Program-made: the position numbers and the translations under genes
In this document: positions 26,008-34,849 of the stretch, one piece after another
How positions within the stretch are numbered: the first letter of the stretch is position 1
Layout: each line of letters starts with the position of its first letter
Assembly (NCBI GenBank): GCA_947493165.1
Contig: CANLPY010000001.1
Coordinates: forward strand, 372,001-436,000
Length of the DNA stretch: 64,000 nucleotides
Reading direction: 5' to 3'
Source of the DNA: an uncultured Erythrobacter sp.
Lineage (GTDB): Bacteria; Pseudomonadota; Alphaproteobacteria; Sphingomonadales; Sphingomonadaceae
The notes under the pieces: generated by a model
The model's database searches: none
What the model was told of the DNA's origin: nothing
What the model saw: only the letters and a program-made list of their open reading frames with translations

Positions 26008-26820
26008 CTAATTGGGAATTTCGCGGCGGTTGGCAAGGCTTGGCAATTGCGATCGCACTTCCTCGATGCGGTTTAGGTCAATCTCGCAAAACCCCAAGCC
26101 GGGTTGATCCCCGCCCATATCGAGTAGCACTTCACCCCAGGGGTCGATCACCAGCGAATGCCCGTAAGTACGGCGACCATCCTCATGCTTTCCAACTTGA
26201 GCAGCGGCGATAACAAATGCGCTGGCTTCGATTGCTCGCGCGCGTAATAGGACGTGCCAATGGTCGCGCCCGGTAGGCACAGTGAAGGCAGCCGGGATAG
26301 AGATTGCGGAGCATCCACCAATTGCTTGAAACAGCGCGGGAAAACGCATGTCATAGCATATCGCAAGACCGAGCTTTCCGAGCGGTGATTGGTCAATACT
26401 CACGATCTGTGTACCCGGTTCATAGGCTGAGCTTTCGCGCCAGCTCTCACCGTCGGCCAAAGAGACGTCGAACATATGGATCTTGTCATAGGTAGCTTTA
26501 CACGCGCCAGTAGCGTCAAAATACATCGCGCGATTGGCCCATTTCCCGCCTTCGCTCGCGACTGGCATTGAGCCTAGGGCGATGTCGATTTTGTGAGCTC
26601 CGGCAAGTTTGCTCAAACGACTTGCCATTTGGTTTGGAGCCTCGCTCTCAATCCAATTGGCTGCGCGTTTGCGATTGCTATCCAGCAGAATGGACATTTC
26701 GGGAGTAAACAGGGCTTCAGCCCCGCCTTTGACCGCTTCATTTGCCGCTTGCTCGATCGCCGCTAAATTGTTCTCTGGGTCGATCCCTGAATTCATTTGC
26801 AAGATGGCGATTTTGGGCAT
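26008..26820 (-). CDS. Carbon-nitrogen hydrolase (nitrilase superfamily, Nit2-like)
   Basis: The 270-residue hydrolase has the catalytic triad E41 (FTPEMS), K114 (YDKIHMFD) and C156 (AICYDMRFP). Nit1/Nit2-type members remove amide groups from deaminated glutathione or omega-amido acids as metabolite repair. Position next to a glutaredoxin gene fits a glutathione-linked role, but this is inference. It lies nine bases after grxC and eight bases before DUF1178 on the same strand. Confidence 0.92.
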   Translation of the reverse strand: MPKIAILQMNSGIDPENNLAAIEQAANEAVKGGAEALFTPEMSILLDSNRKRAANWIESEAPNQMASRLSKLAGAHKIDIALGSMPVASEGGKWANRAMYFDATGACKATYDKIHMFDVSLADGESWRESSAYEPGTQIVSIDQSPLGKLGLAICYDMRFPALFQAIGGCSAISIPAAFTVPTGRDHWHVLLRARAIEASAFVIAAAQVGKHEDGRRTYGHSLVIDPWGEVLLDMGGDQPGLGFCEIDLNRIEEVRSQLPSLANRREIPN

Positions 26821-26829
26821 CAGTGTCGC

Positions 26830-27093
26830 TTAACCCGCCAAAAGAGCATCAAGCTGACCAGACCGTTCCAGAGCTGCCAGATCATCTGATCCGCCAACAT
26901 GTGTGTTGCCGATGAAGATTTGCGGCACAGTGCGCGCTCCCGGCGCACGTTGAAGCATTTCAGCCTTTTTGGTGCCGCCCAACGTTATGTCATATTCGTT
27001 GAATTCCAACCCTTTGCTGCTGAGCAATTGTTTCGCGCGCGCGCAAAACGGGCAATATCCCTTGGAGTAGACGTCAATTGTCGGTTTGGTCAT
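26830..27093 (-). CDS. grxC: Glutaredoxin 3
   Basis: The 87-residue thioredoxin-fold protein reduces disulfides and mixed glutathione disulfides. The active site is YCPFCARAK; TVPQIFIG with the cis-proline and GGSDDL, which binds glutathione, complete the family pattern. An AGGA ribosome-binding site lies six bases before the ATG at 27093, favouring it over the ATG two codons upstream at 27099. Confidence 0.95.
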   Translation of the reverse strand: MTKPTIDVYSKGYCPFCARAKQLLSSKGLEFNEYDITLGGTKKAEMLQRAPGARTVPQIFIGNTHVGGSDDLAALERSGQLDALLAG

Positions 27094-27149
27094 GTTCATT
27101 CCTGGTTTAAATCATTCTAAACGCGCAAAAGTTTTCAAAACGTGCGTCT

Positions 27150-27179
27150 CTTGAAAGGCGCTATATGCCACCTTAGATA
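27150..27179 (+). promoter_or_regulatory. Sigma-32-like heat-shock promoter of hsp20
   Basis: CTTGAAA at 27150-27156 and CCTTAGATA at 27171-27179 are separated by 14 bases, close to the heat-shock sigma factor consensus (CTTGAAA, then CCCATNT-like). It sits just upstream of the leader of the small heat-shock gene. Confidence 0.6.
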
Positions 27180-27216
27180 GGTTCTGTCAGTACGATCTGC
27201 CAATATTGGGGATCAT

Positions 27217-27291
27217 CGCTGTCACCAGCGGGCGCTGCACGAGGCAGGTTCGCTGATTGATATTAAATTGCTCAAATGAGGATTTGAAAAG
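27217..27291 (+). promoter_or_regulatory. ROSE-type RNA thermometer in the hsp20 leader
   Basis: The 3' hairpin holds UUGCU at 27268-27272 facing the Shine-Dalgarno AGGA at 27279-27282 across the loop CAAAUG, extended by AAA (27265-27267) with UUU (27283-27285). UUGCU opposite AGGA is the hallmark of ROSE elements in alphaproteobacterial small heat-shock genes: the ribosome site is masked until heat melts the stem. A further hairpin CGCTG-TCAC-CAGCG lies at 27217-27230. Confidence 0.72.
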
Positions 27292-27768
27292 ATGTCACGA
27301 CTAGATTTTACACCATATCGCCGCACCACAGTTGGCTTTGACCACCTGTTCGACCTGCTAGAAGGTCAAGCTCGCAGCAATTCGGGCGACAATTATCCCC
27401 CTTTCAACATCGCTCGCAGAAGTGAGGATAATTACCGCATAACTTTGGCGGTTGCCGGGTTCCGCGCGAATGACATCGACATTACGGCTCAGCAGAATCT
27501 TCTGACTATCCAAGGAAAGAAGCGCGACGATTTGGGCGAAGATTCCGAGATGTTGCACGTGGGCATTGCCAATCGCGGTTTTGAGCGCCGGTTCGAACTC
27601 GCTGACCATGTGCGCGTTGAGAGCGCAGATTTGGCCGATGGTTTGCTTGTTATCGACTTGGTGCGCGAAGTGCCTGAGGCGATGAAGCCAAAGAAAATTG
27701 CAGTCAACGGAGCGGCAACGCTCACTGCGGTTCCTGACGCTGATGAAGGCGAAGCTGACGCAGCCTGA
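27292..27768 (+). CDS. Hsp20/alpha-crystallin small heat-shock protein (IbpA-like)
   Basis: The 158-residue chaperone binds unfolding proteins during heat stress. The N-terminus (RRTTVGFDHLFDLLE) is IbpA-like; the alpha-crystallin domain spans about 38-135 (NIARRSEDNYRITLAVAGF, GIANRGFERRFELADHVRV), with the conserved ADLADGLLVIDLVRE. An IxI-type motif is represented by KKIAVNG. It has its own sigma-32-like promoter and a ROSE-type leader, so both transcription and translation are likely heat-controlled. Confidence 0.94.
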   Translation: MSRLDFTPYRRTTVGFDHLFDLLEGQARSNSGDNYPPFNIARRSEDNYRITLAVAGFRANDIDITAQQNLLTIQGKKRDDLGEDSEMLHVGIANRGFERRFELADHVRVESADLADGLLVIDLVREVPEAMKPKKIAVNGAATLTAVPDADEGEADAA

Positions 27769-27807
27769 CGCCTTCAACGAGCGATCAAATGCATTGAAAT
27801 GATAAGT

Positions 27808-27830
27808 GGGGCGGATGAAACATCCGCCCC
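27808..27830. other. Ten-base-pair stem-loop after hsp20
   Basis: GGGGCGGATG at 27808-27817 pairs perfectly with CATCCGCCCC at 27821-27830 around AAA. It lies 40 bases past the hsp20 stop and may stabilise or end the transcript, but no T-run follows, so it is not called as a classical terminator. Confidence 0.5.
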
Positions 27831-27846
27831 GCGACATATGCCGCCT

Positions 27847-28009
27847 CTAACAAATTTCATCGGCCGGGTCGCAAAAGGCGATGAAATTCGCATCGAGCTG
27901 GGCGCGGGCTTCTGATGAGCCTGCAATTTCGAAATTTGTGCTGCCACCCCAATATGCCCACTAACCAACGCTGGGCCTTGGCCGCACCGGTAATGCCAAG
28001 TTTAATCAT
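27847..28009 (-). pseudogene. Possible frameshifted remnant of a small gene
   Basis: On the minus strand an ATG at 28009 opens a frame reading MIKLGITGAAKAQRWLVG. A different frame, just after a TAG at 27961-27963, then reads WAYWGGSTNFEIAGS and AQLDANFIAFCDPADEIC before a stop at 27849-27847. Both halves have coding-like composition, so a single indel near 27960 would join them. No ribosome-binding site is seen and the family is not recognised. It may equally be chance. Confidence 0.3.
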
Positions 28010-28086
28010 AAGGCAAGGCATATATCTGCCACTTGTACAAATACGACACTTTTGAGCGAGGAACGCAAAGTGATCGTGATTTACTA

Positions 28087-28162
28087 CTCGTTTTCAGCTG
28101 GTAACTGAGCTATTATCATAATGATTTGAATGGTCTAAGCCGTCAATAAACCTGAAAACGAG
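28087..28162. repeat. Perfect 11-bp inverted repeat in the hsp20-pyrG gap
   Basis: CTCGTTTTCAG at 28087-28097 is the exact reverse complement of CTGAAAACGAG at 28152-28162, 54 bases apart. A GTG at 28070 with GAGGA seven bases upstream opens a 12-codon frame whose TGA (28106-28108) lies just past the left arm. The element sits after the pyrG stop; its role is unknown. Confidence 0.45.
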
Positions 28163-28189
28163 CGCCGATACTACCCTATCAGCGGACGT

Positions 28190-29824
28190 TTAGACCAGAC
28201 GGGATTGCTCCAACGCGGCAGCAATGAAACCAGCAAACAAAGGGTGCGGATCAAACGGCCGTGACTTCAGTTCTGGGTGGTATTGCACTCCGACGAACCA
28301 CGGATGATCGGGGCGCTCCACAATCTCTGGGAGAAGACCATCCGGTGACATCCCAGAGAACACCAAACCGCCCTGCTCCAAAGGTTCGATATAAGCGCTG
28401 TTCACTTCATACCTATGGCGATGCCGCTCTGATATGCTGTTCACTCCGCCATAAATGCGCGAAACGTGACTGTTCGCGCCGAGCTTTGCCTCATAGGCGC
28501 CTAGCCGCATTGTGCCGCCCAAATCCCCGCCATCCTCACGCTGTTGAATGCCATCTTCGGTCATCCATTCCGTGATAATGCCGACAACCGGATCTTTGGT
28601 TTCCCCAAATTCAGTCGATGAAGCGCTGGTGTGCCCAGCTTCTCTAGCCGCTTCAATGCAGGCCATCTGCATCCCGAGGCAGATGCCAAAGAATGGCACT
28701 TTACGCTCTCTTGCAAAGCGCACGCTTGAAATTTTTCCTTCACTGCCGCGTTCACCAAATCCACCGGGAACAAGAATGCCATGCAACGGCTCTAGTTTTG
28801 CCAGCAGTTGATCTTCGTCGCCTTCGAATATCTCAGCATCGAGCCATTTGATGTTGACCTTTACCCGGTTGGCCATCCCGCCGTGCACAAGTGCCTCATT
28901 CAGGCTTTTATACGCGTCTTGCAGACCGACATATTTGCCGATCACGCCAATGGTCACTTCGCCTTCGGGGTTGAAATATCGGTCTGTTACATCATGCCAG
29001 GCTGAAAGGTCAGGCTCTGGCGCATCGGTGATGCCAAACCCGCGCAGCACTTCTGCATCAAGGCCTTGCTCATGGTATTGCAGCGGCACCGAATAGATCG
29101 ATGGTGCGTCAAGCGCAGGGATCACCGATTCCTTGCGGACATTACAGAAATTGGCGATCTTCTGCCGCTCGCCTTCTGGAATGGGATGTTCGGCGCGGCA
29201 CAGCAAGACATCTGGTTTGATCCCCAGACTTGCAAGTTCGCGCACTGAGTGCTGAGTTGGCTTTGTCTTCAATTCACCCGCAGCAGCGATGTAAGGCACC
29301 AGCGTGACATGCACGCTGAGCGTTTGCATAGGGTCGAGATCGTTCCGCAGCTGGCGGATCGCCTCCATGAAAGGCAGCGATTCGATATCGCCAACCGTCC
29401 CGCCAATTTCGCAAAGAATGAAATCGAGGTCATCCTGATCGTCCAGCGCAAACGCTTTGATCGCGTCTGTCACATGCGGAATGACCTGTACGGTCGCGCC
29501 AAGATAATCACCGCGGCGCTCCTTAGCGATAATGTCGCGGTAAACGCGCCCGCTGGTGATATTGTCGCTCTGCCGCGCAGAAACGCCTGTGAAGCGTTCG
29601 TAGTGCCCAAGATCGAGATCTGTTTCAGCGCCGTCATCCGTCACATAGACTTCACCATGCTGATACGGGCTCATCGTGCCTGGATCGACGTTGAGATACG
29701 GATCGAACTTACGAATCCGTACTTTAAAGCCGCGTGCCTGCAGCAATGCTGCAAGGCTTGCCGCCATGAGACCTTTTCCGAGCGAGGAGACCACGCCGCC
29801 GGTTATGAAAATGTACCGCGCCAT
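28190..29824 (-). CDS. pyrG: CTP synthase
   Basis: The 544-residue enzyme aminates UTP to CTP with glutamine and ATP. The synthetase domain starts [15 protein letters not shown] with the P-loop-like motif and has [14 protein letters not shown] and [12 protein letters not shown]. The class-I glutamine amidotransferase domain has its nucleophile cysteine in FFGICLGMQ and the His/Glu pair in GVQYHPE. Length is standard. It follows secG and tpiA on the same strand, a common alphaproteobacterial order. Confidence 0.97.
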   Translation of the reverse strand: MARYIFITGGVVSSLGKGLMAASLAALLQARGFKVRIRKFDPYLNVDPGTMSPYQHGEVYVTDDGAETDLDLGHYERFTGVSARQSDNITSGRVYRDIIAKERRGDYLGATVQVIPHVTDAIKAFALDDQDDLDFILCEIGGTVGDIESLPFMEAIRQLRNDLDPMQTLSVHVTLVPYIAAAGELKTKPTQHSVRELASLGIKPDVLLCRAEHPIPEGERQKIANFCNVRKESVIPALDAPSIYSVPLQYHEQGLDAEVLRGFGITDAPEPDLSAWHDVTDRYFNPEGEVTIGVIGKYVGLQDAYKSLNEALVHGGMANRVKVNIKWLDAEIFEGDEDQLLAKLEPLHGILVPGGFGERGSEGKISSVRFARERKVPFFGICLGMQMACIEAAREAGHTSASSTEFGETKDPVVGIITEWMTEDGIQQREDGGDLGGTMRLGAYEAKLGANSHVSRIYGGVNSISERHRHRYEVNSAYIEPLEQGGLVFSGMSPDGLLPEIVERPDHPWFVGVQYHPELKSRPFDPHPLFAGFIAAALEQSRLV

Positions 29825-29938
29825 GGGAGTTGGGCACTAAGCCTTGAAGTGGATTCGGGGCAAGCGAATTGCGCAGGGAAATGCTGCCAATCCACAGTGA
29901 TGTCAAAAAATGTCGGCTGTCGGCCTCAAAAAGTGCAG

Positions 29939-30328
29939 TTATTCCGCCGCCAAAGGATCATCTTGAGCGGGTGCATCTGTTGAAGCCGCCGGATCGGTTA
30001 CGCTACCGCCGGCAGTCCCGGTTGCCGAACCGAGAGGATCGGCGGCGGGTACATTGCGATCAATCGTCGAATCGATCGCGCCCGGCCCGGATGCATCCAC
30101 AGCCACAGCCGCTAGTGCAATTGATAGGCCAACAAAGGCCACTGCCAGCCATTTGGTTGCTCGCGTCAGGAAATCTGCTGCCCCGCGGGCCCCTAGTGCG
30201 CCGCCGGGGGTGCCGCCGCCGCCAATGCCAAGTCCGCCACCCTCAGAGCGCTGCATCAAGACAACGCCGACCAAGGCGGCCGCTACTATGGCCTGAACCA
30301 CGGTTAGAAATAGAAAGAGAGACGACAT
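29939..30328 (-). CDS. secG: Preprotein translocase subunit SecG
   Basis: The 129-residue inner-membrane protein assists the SecYEG channel. Two membrane segments (about 3-24 and 58-80) flank the conserved cytoplasmic loop VLMQRSEGGGLGIGGGG. The Ala/Asp/Pro-rich periplasmic or cytoplasmic tail after residue 85 is low complexity and not conserved. It lies between tpiA and pyrG in the usual order tpiA-secG-pyrG. Confidence 0.93.
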   Translation of the reverse strand: MSSLFLFLTVVQAIVAAALVGVVLMQRSEGGGLGIGGGGTPGGALGARGAADFLTRATKWLAVAFVGLSIALAAVAVDASGPGAIDSTIDRNVPAADPLGSATGTAGGSVTDPAASTDAPAQDDPLAAE

Positions 30329-30409
30329 AGTAAATGCAATACCTGTGTAACTGTTGCCGCCATTTAGGTGGCGTAATGCTCTTGCGCAAGTTTGAGTGGA
30401 GCTTGGCGA

Positions 30410-31171
30410 TCAGCCTTCTTCGGTTTCACTAGCAGCCAAAGCGATACCCATAAAACTGTCGGCAGTAAGGCTCGCGCCGCCGACTAATGCTCCGCCGACC
30501 TCTGCCGTCCCAAGGATTTCTGCAGCATTTTCTGGCTTCACCGAACCGCCATACAGAATGCGGACGTCAGCAGATTGATCTTCGCCATAGCGCTTGTTCA
30601 GCAACTCTCTGATCATCGCGTGCATAGCTGCGATGTCGTCATTTGTGGCGGTTTTCCCGGTGCCAATAGCCCAGATTGGCTCGTATGCGACGGTAACCTT
30701 TTCCCCAGCATCTTCAATTGCGGGAAGCGAGGCTTGCAATTGCTTTGCGACGTAATCTTCCGCTTTGCCGGCCTCACGAACATCCAAAGGCTCGCCGCAG
30801 CAGATGATCACTCGTATACCGACTTCCAAGGCTGCAACCGCCTTCGCGTTCACTTGTTCGCTAGTCTCGCCATAAGCTTGGCGCCGTTCGCTGTGCCCAA
30901 GAATTACAAACTTTGCACCTGCGTCAGCCAGCATTGATGCTGAGATATCGCCCGTATGCGCACCGTCCGGGTCTGGAGAACAGTCTTGTGCACCCACCCC
31001 GATCTGTTCTGCCTCGCGATGGACGGCATGGATCAAAGTGTATGGCGGCGCCACGGCCACTTCGACCTTCATGTGCCGCTGTGCAGCCCGGTCTATCGCG
31101 CGCGCTTCTGGAAGCATTGCGCGGGTGCCGTTCATTTTCCAGTTTCCGACGATGTAAGGCCGTTGGGCCAT
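30410..31171 (-). CDS. tpiA: Triosephosphate isomerase
   Basis: The 253-residue TIM-barrel enzyme interconverts dihydroxyacetone phosphate and glyceraldehyde 3-phosphate. Active-site residues are visible in NWKMNG (lysine), ILGHSERR (histidine) and AYEPIWAIGTGKTA (glutamate, then the phosphate-gripping loop 6). The ATG at 31171 gives the standard MAQRPYIVGNWKMNG start; the frame is open to 31216. It is divergent from the PpiD-like gene. Confidence 0.96.
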   Translation of the reverse strand: MAQRPYIVGNWKMNGTRAMLPEARAIDRAAQRHMKVEVAVAPPYTLIHAVHREAEQIGVGAQDCSPDPDGAHTGDISASMLADAGAKFVILGHSERRQAYGETSEQVNAKAVAALEVGIRVIICCGEPLDVREAGKAEDYVAKQLQASLPAIEDAGEKVTVAYEPIWAIGTGKTATNDDIAAMHAMIRELLNKRYGEDQSADVRILYGGSVKPENAAEILGTAEVGGALVGGASLTADSFMGIALAASETEEG

Positions 31172-31378
31172 ATAATAGTGTTCCTGCGCAAAGAAATCAG
31201 AATAGTGCGAATCCACCAGTCCCTTACGGGTCAGGGCCGAGGTCGGCTAGCGGAGGAAAGTCATCCAGTCAAAAGCCTTGCTCAACTGTTGCCGCGAGGC
31301 CGCAGGGCGGATAAAGCCGCGTCAATAGCGGGGCCTTGTTGGGTCCGACCAAATAACCTCTCGGGAAATACAGACCAG

Positions 31379-33319
31379 ATGATTTCGTTCTTCCGTAGAA
31401 TTTTTCAATCGAAAATCGGGCTAGCGTTCACTTTTGCCTTTATCGCGTTGATCGCGCTGGCCTTTGCCAGCAGCGACGTGGCAAACAATGCTACGTTTGG
31501 CGGCGTTGCAGGCAATGACAGGATTGCTGTTGTGGGCGATGAACGGATTGATTCGTCCGAACTGGCCCAATTGGCAAATTCCGCTTTGAACCAAGTCCGG
31601 CAGGAAAGCCCAACCACAACTATGCCCATGTTTATTGAGCAAGAGGGGCTGGAAGAAGTACTTGCGCAACTGATCGATCGATATGCGATTGCAGGATATG
31701 CCGAAAAATATGGCCTGCGCGCGGGCGACAACCTTGTGAACAGCGAAATTCTGCAAATCCCAGCCTTTCGCGGGCCAAGCGGGGAATTCGATCAGGCAAT
31801 TTATCAAAACGCGTTGCGCAATCAGAACCTGACGGATGCGATCCTGCGCCGTGATTTGGGCGATGGTTTGCTGGCTCAGCAATTGCTCGTCCCGGCGCTT
31901 GCTTCCCCGCAAATGCCCAGCAGCATTGCCCGCCGCTACACCGCGCTTCTGCGCGAACGCCGCAATGGATCGATTGCATTGGTGCCAAGCACGGCTTTTG
32001 CGCCGGCTGATGATGTGGAGCCAACCGAAGATCAATTGACCGCCTTTTACGAAGAAAACCGGGGGCGTTATATTCAGCCGGAACGTCGCACAATCCGGTA
32101 TGCCATCTTCAGCGATGAAAACTTGAACCAGCGTATCACGCCTACTCAGGCTGAGGTCGCCGCCCGCTATGAGCGCGATTCGGCCCAATATGCCGCGAAA
32201 GAAACGCGCGCCCTCACAACATTCTTTGTTCCGACCGAAGATGCTGCGATCGCGATCCGTGATCAGGTGCGCGGTGGCACATCTTTAGAGGCGGCGGCGC
32301 AAGCTGCCGGTTTCTCTGTTTCTAGCAGCCAAGCGCAAGACAAAAATACCCTCGCGTCGGCGACCAGCAGTTCTGTCGCAGATGCGGTATTTGCAGCCAG
32401 AGAAGGTACGCTTGCGGAGCCTGCACGTAGCTCGCTAGGTTGGTATATTGCCCGCATCGATGATGTCGTGAAAACGCCGGCGCGATCTTTGGTGCAGGTG
32501 ACACCTGAGCTCACTGAACAACTGACGGTTGAGAAACGCGCCGCTGCGCTTTCTGATTTCAGCGCTCGTATCGAAGAACAGGTTGATGAAGGAACGTCTT
32601 TGTCCGCTGTTGCCGATGAATTTGGACTAGAGTTGAAAACGACGCCGCAATTGCTGGCCGATGGCCGGGTGTTTGGCGCGCAGGGGGAAAACGCTCCGCC
32701 TGAGCTCGCCGCAACACTGCAAACAGCGTTTGACATGGAAGAGGGCGAACCGCAATTGGCTGAGGTCGTGCGAGGTCAAGTTTTTGTAGTTTATGAAGTT
32801 CCCGAAATCACGCCATCTGCAGCCTCACCACTTGCAGAGATTCGTGACCGCGTTGAGTTTGATTGGCGCTTGTTTGAAGGCAGTGAGCTTGCACGGGCAG
32901 CGGCGGAGCGCATTCTGGAGCGGATGCGCGGCGAAGGCACATTGGTGGAGGCGGTCCGCGCAGAAGAAGTGGACTTGCCGCCTGTTGAACAGATCAATTT
33001 GGATCGCACCGAATTGCTGAGTTCACAGCAGCGCGTAGCGCCGCCATTGGCGTTGTTATTCAGCATGGCTGAAGGCACGACAAAACGGCTTGAAGCCGCC
33101 AATCGCTTAGGCTGGTTTGTCGTTGATCTGGCTGAGATCACGACCGACGAAATTGCTGATGATGATCCCCTGTTCCAAAGTACGTTGACCCAATTGGGGC
33201 CGGCCATTTCCAACGAATACGCTGAGCAGCTAACGAATGCGATGCGTGAGGAGTTGGGCGTGGAACGCAACGATGACGCGATTGAGGCGGTGCGCAAGCA
33301 GCTTGCCGGCGAAACCTGA
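31379..33319 (+). CDS. PpiD-like periplasmic folding factor (peptidyl-prolyl isomerase family)
   Basis: The 646-residue protein has an N-terminal membrane anchor (about 10-32, GLAFTFAFIALIALAFASSDV), a SurA/PpiD-type N-domain (RIAVVGDERIDSSELAQLANSALNQVRQE), a parvulin-like region and a helical C-terminal part, the PpiD layout. PpiD binds emerging secreted proteins at the SecYEG exit. The parvulin region is weakly conserved, so isomerase activity is uncertain. The frame is open to 30956 across tpiA, but the ATG at 31379 is the natural start. It sits directly upstream of trpE, as often in alphaproteobacteria. Confidence 0.9.
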   Translation: MISFFRRIFQSKIGLAFTFAFIALIALAFASSDVANNATFGGVAGNDRIAVVGDERIDSSELAQLANSALNQVRQESPTTTMPMFIEQEGLEEVLAQLIDRYAIAGYAEKYGLRAGDNLVNSEILQIPAFRGPSGEFDQAIYQNALRNQNLTDAILRRDLGDGLLAQQLLVPALASPQMPSSIARRYTALLRERRNGSIALVPSTAFAPADDVEPTEDQLTAFYEENRGRYIQPERRTIRYAIFSDENLNQRITPTQAEVAARYERDSAQYAAKETRALTTFFVPTEDAAIAIRDQVRGGTSLEAAAQAAGFSVSSSQAQDKNTLASATSSSVADAVFAAREGTLAEPARSSLGWYIARIDDVVKTPARSLVQVTPELTEQLTVEKRAAALSDFSARIEEQVDEGTSLSAVADEFGLELKTTPQLLADGRVFGAQGENAPPELAATLQTAFDMEEGEPQLAEVVRGQVFVVYEVPEITPSAASPLAEIRDRVEFDWRLFEGSELARAAAERILERMRGEGTLVEAVRAEEVDLPPVEQINLDRTELLSSQQRVAPPLALLFSMAEGTTKRLEAANRLGWFVVDLAEITTDEIADDDPLFQSTLTQLGPAISNEYAEQLTNAMREELGVERNDDAIEAVRKQLAGET

Positions 33320-33334
33320 TCGCGCGTTGCTGCG

Positions 33335-34849
33335 ATGGGCTATCCGACTTTAGGAAACGCTGAAACCGCGGCCGGCGCATTGCGCGCAGGTAAGCCTGCG
33401 CTTGTTTGGCGCAAGGTGGTTTCCGATAGCGACACGCCAGTTGGTGCTGCGCTGCGCTTGATAAAGGCTGGCCGCGGCGACTTTCTGCTGGAATCGGTTG
33501 AAGGTGGTGAAATTCGCGGGCGTTATAGCCTGTTAGGCCTTGATCCTGATCTGGTGTTTCGCGGAAGCGGTAAGCAGGCGGCCATCAATCACCAATGGCG
33601 CAGTGATCGCGACGCGTTTGAACCTTGCGACAACGATGATCCGATGGCTGAACTTCGCGCGCTGTCGCGGGCGTGCCAAATTGATGTTCCTGAAGAGCTG
33701 CCACCTGCCCTGGCCTGTCTTGTCGGCTATTTCGGCTATGAAACGATTGGCCTAGTCGAAACGCTCCCGCGCGCTCCCGATAGCGAACTCGACCTTCCCG
33801 ATATGCTGTTCGTAAGGCCAACAATCATTCTGGTGTTCGACAGCCTTAGCGATAACCTGTTTTGCGTCGCTCCGATTTGGGGGGCGAGCGATCCTGATCG
33901 GGCCATAGAGCACGCTGCAGATCGGATTGATGAGGTGCTACGTGATCTCGGTCAGCGCCGCCCTGCCCCGCTGCGCATGGATCATTTGTCTGAGCCTGAG
34001 CTTGAGCCAGTCATGCCTGGCAACGATTATAAAGCGCTGGTCGCGCGGGCCAAGGATTACATCACGGCGGGCGATATCTTTCAGGTGGTGCTAGCGCAGC
34101 GTTTCACTGCCCCCTTTGAACTGCCACCACTTGAGCTTTACCGAGCTTTGAGGCGGGTAAATCCCTCACCTTTCCTCTATTTCCTTGACCTTCCTGGCTT
34201 TGCGATTGTGGGCTCGAGTCCGGAAATCCTTGTGCGTGTGCGTGATGACGAAGTGACCATTCGGCCCATTGCCGGCACAAGGCCTAGGGGCGAAACCCCA
34301 GCCGAAGATAAAGCCAATGAGATAAGCCTATTGGCTGATCCCAAAGAACGCGCCGAGCATTTGATGTTGCTTGATCTGGGACGCAATGATGTGGGCCGTG
34401 TCGCAGCGCGCGGTAGCGTTGAAGTGACCGACAGTTTCACCATCGAACGTTATAGTCACGTGATGCACATCGTCAGCAATGTCGTGGGTCAACTCGCCCC
34501 AGACAAAGACGCACTCGATGCAGTTTTTGCAGGCTTCCCCGCAGGCACAGTGTCTGGCGCACCCAAGATCCGCGCGTGCGAGATTATCGCTGAGCTAGAG
34601 CCTGAAACACGCGGAGCATATGCTGGCGCTGTAGGATACTTCGCTCCAGATGGATCGGTCGATTCGTGTATTGTCTTGCGCACGGCGGTGGTCAAAGATG
34701 GTATGATGCATGTGCAGGCTGGTGCAGGTATCGTCGCTGACAGCGATCCCGATTATGAGCTTGCAGAATGCCGCGCAAAGGCAGGCGCGTTAATCGCAGC
34801 TGCAAAAGAGGCGGTGCGGATCGCCAACGAACCGGAGTTTGGACAGTGA
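33335..34849 (+). CDS. trpE: Anthranilate synthase component I
   Basis: The 504-residue subunit makes anthranilate from chorismate, the first step of tryptophan synthesis. The feedback-inhibition motif FLLESVEGG lies near residue 50. The catalytic C-terminal half has AGDIFQVVLAQRF, FAIVGSSPEILVR, RPIAGTRPRG, LLDLGRNDVGRV and GTVSGAPKIRA. It starts 15 bases after the PpiD-like gene and its stop overlaps the start of a lipoprotein gene (GTGA) rather than trpG. Confidence 0.97.
   Translation: MGYPTLGNAETAAGALRAGKPALVWRKVVSDSDTPVGAALRLIKAGRGDFLLESVEGGEIRGRYSLLGLDPDLVFRGSGKQAAINHQWRSDRDAFEPCDNDDPMAELRALSRACQIDVPEELPPALACLVGYFGYETIGLVETLPRAPDSELDLPDMLFVRPTIILVFDSLSDNLFCVAPIWGASDPDRAIEHAADRIDEVLRDLGQRRPAPLRMDHLSEPELEPVMPGNDYKALVARAKDYITAGDIFQVVLAQRFTAPFELPPLELYRALRRVNPSPFLYFLDLPGFAIVGSSPEILVRVRDDEVTIRPIAGTRPRGETPAEDKANEISLLADPKERAEHLMLLDLGRNDVGRVAARGSVEVTDSFTIERYSHVMHIVSNVVGQLAPDKDALDAVFAGFPAGTVSGAPKIRACEIIAELEPETRGAYAGAVGYFAPDGSVDSCIVLRTAVVKDGMMHVQAGAGIVADSDPDYELAECRAKAGALIAAAKEAVRIANEPEFGQ

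Noticed and set aside
29249..29983. 244-codon open frame on the plus strand
   Set aside because: It is antisense to pyrG and extends past its 5' end; no domain, no ribosome-binding site.
30956..31378. Possible 141-residue N-terminal extension of the PpiD-like protein
   Set aside because: It would run antisense through tpiA; the ATG at 31379 starts a normal membrane anchor.
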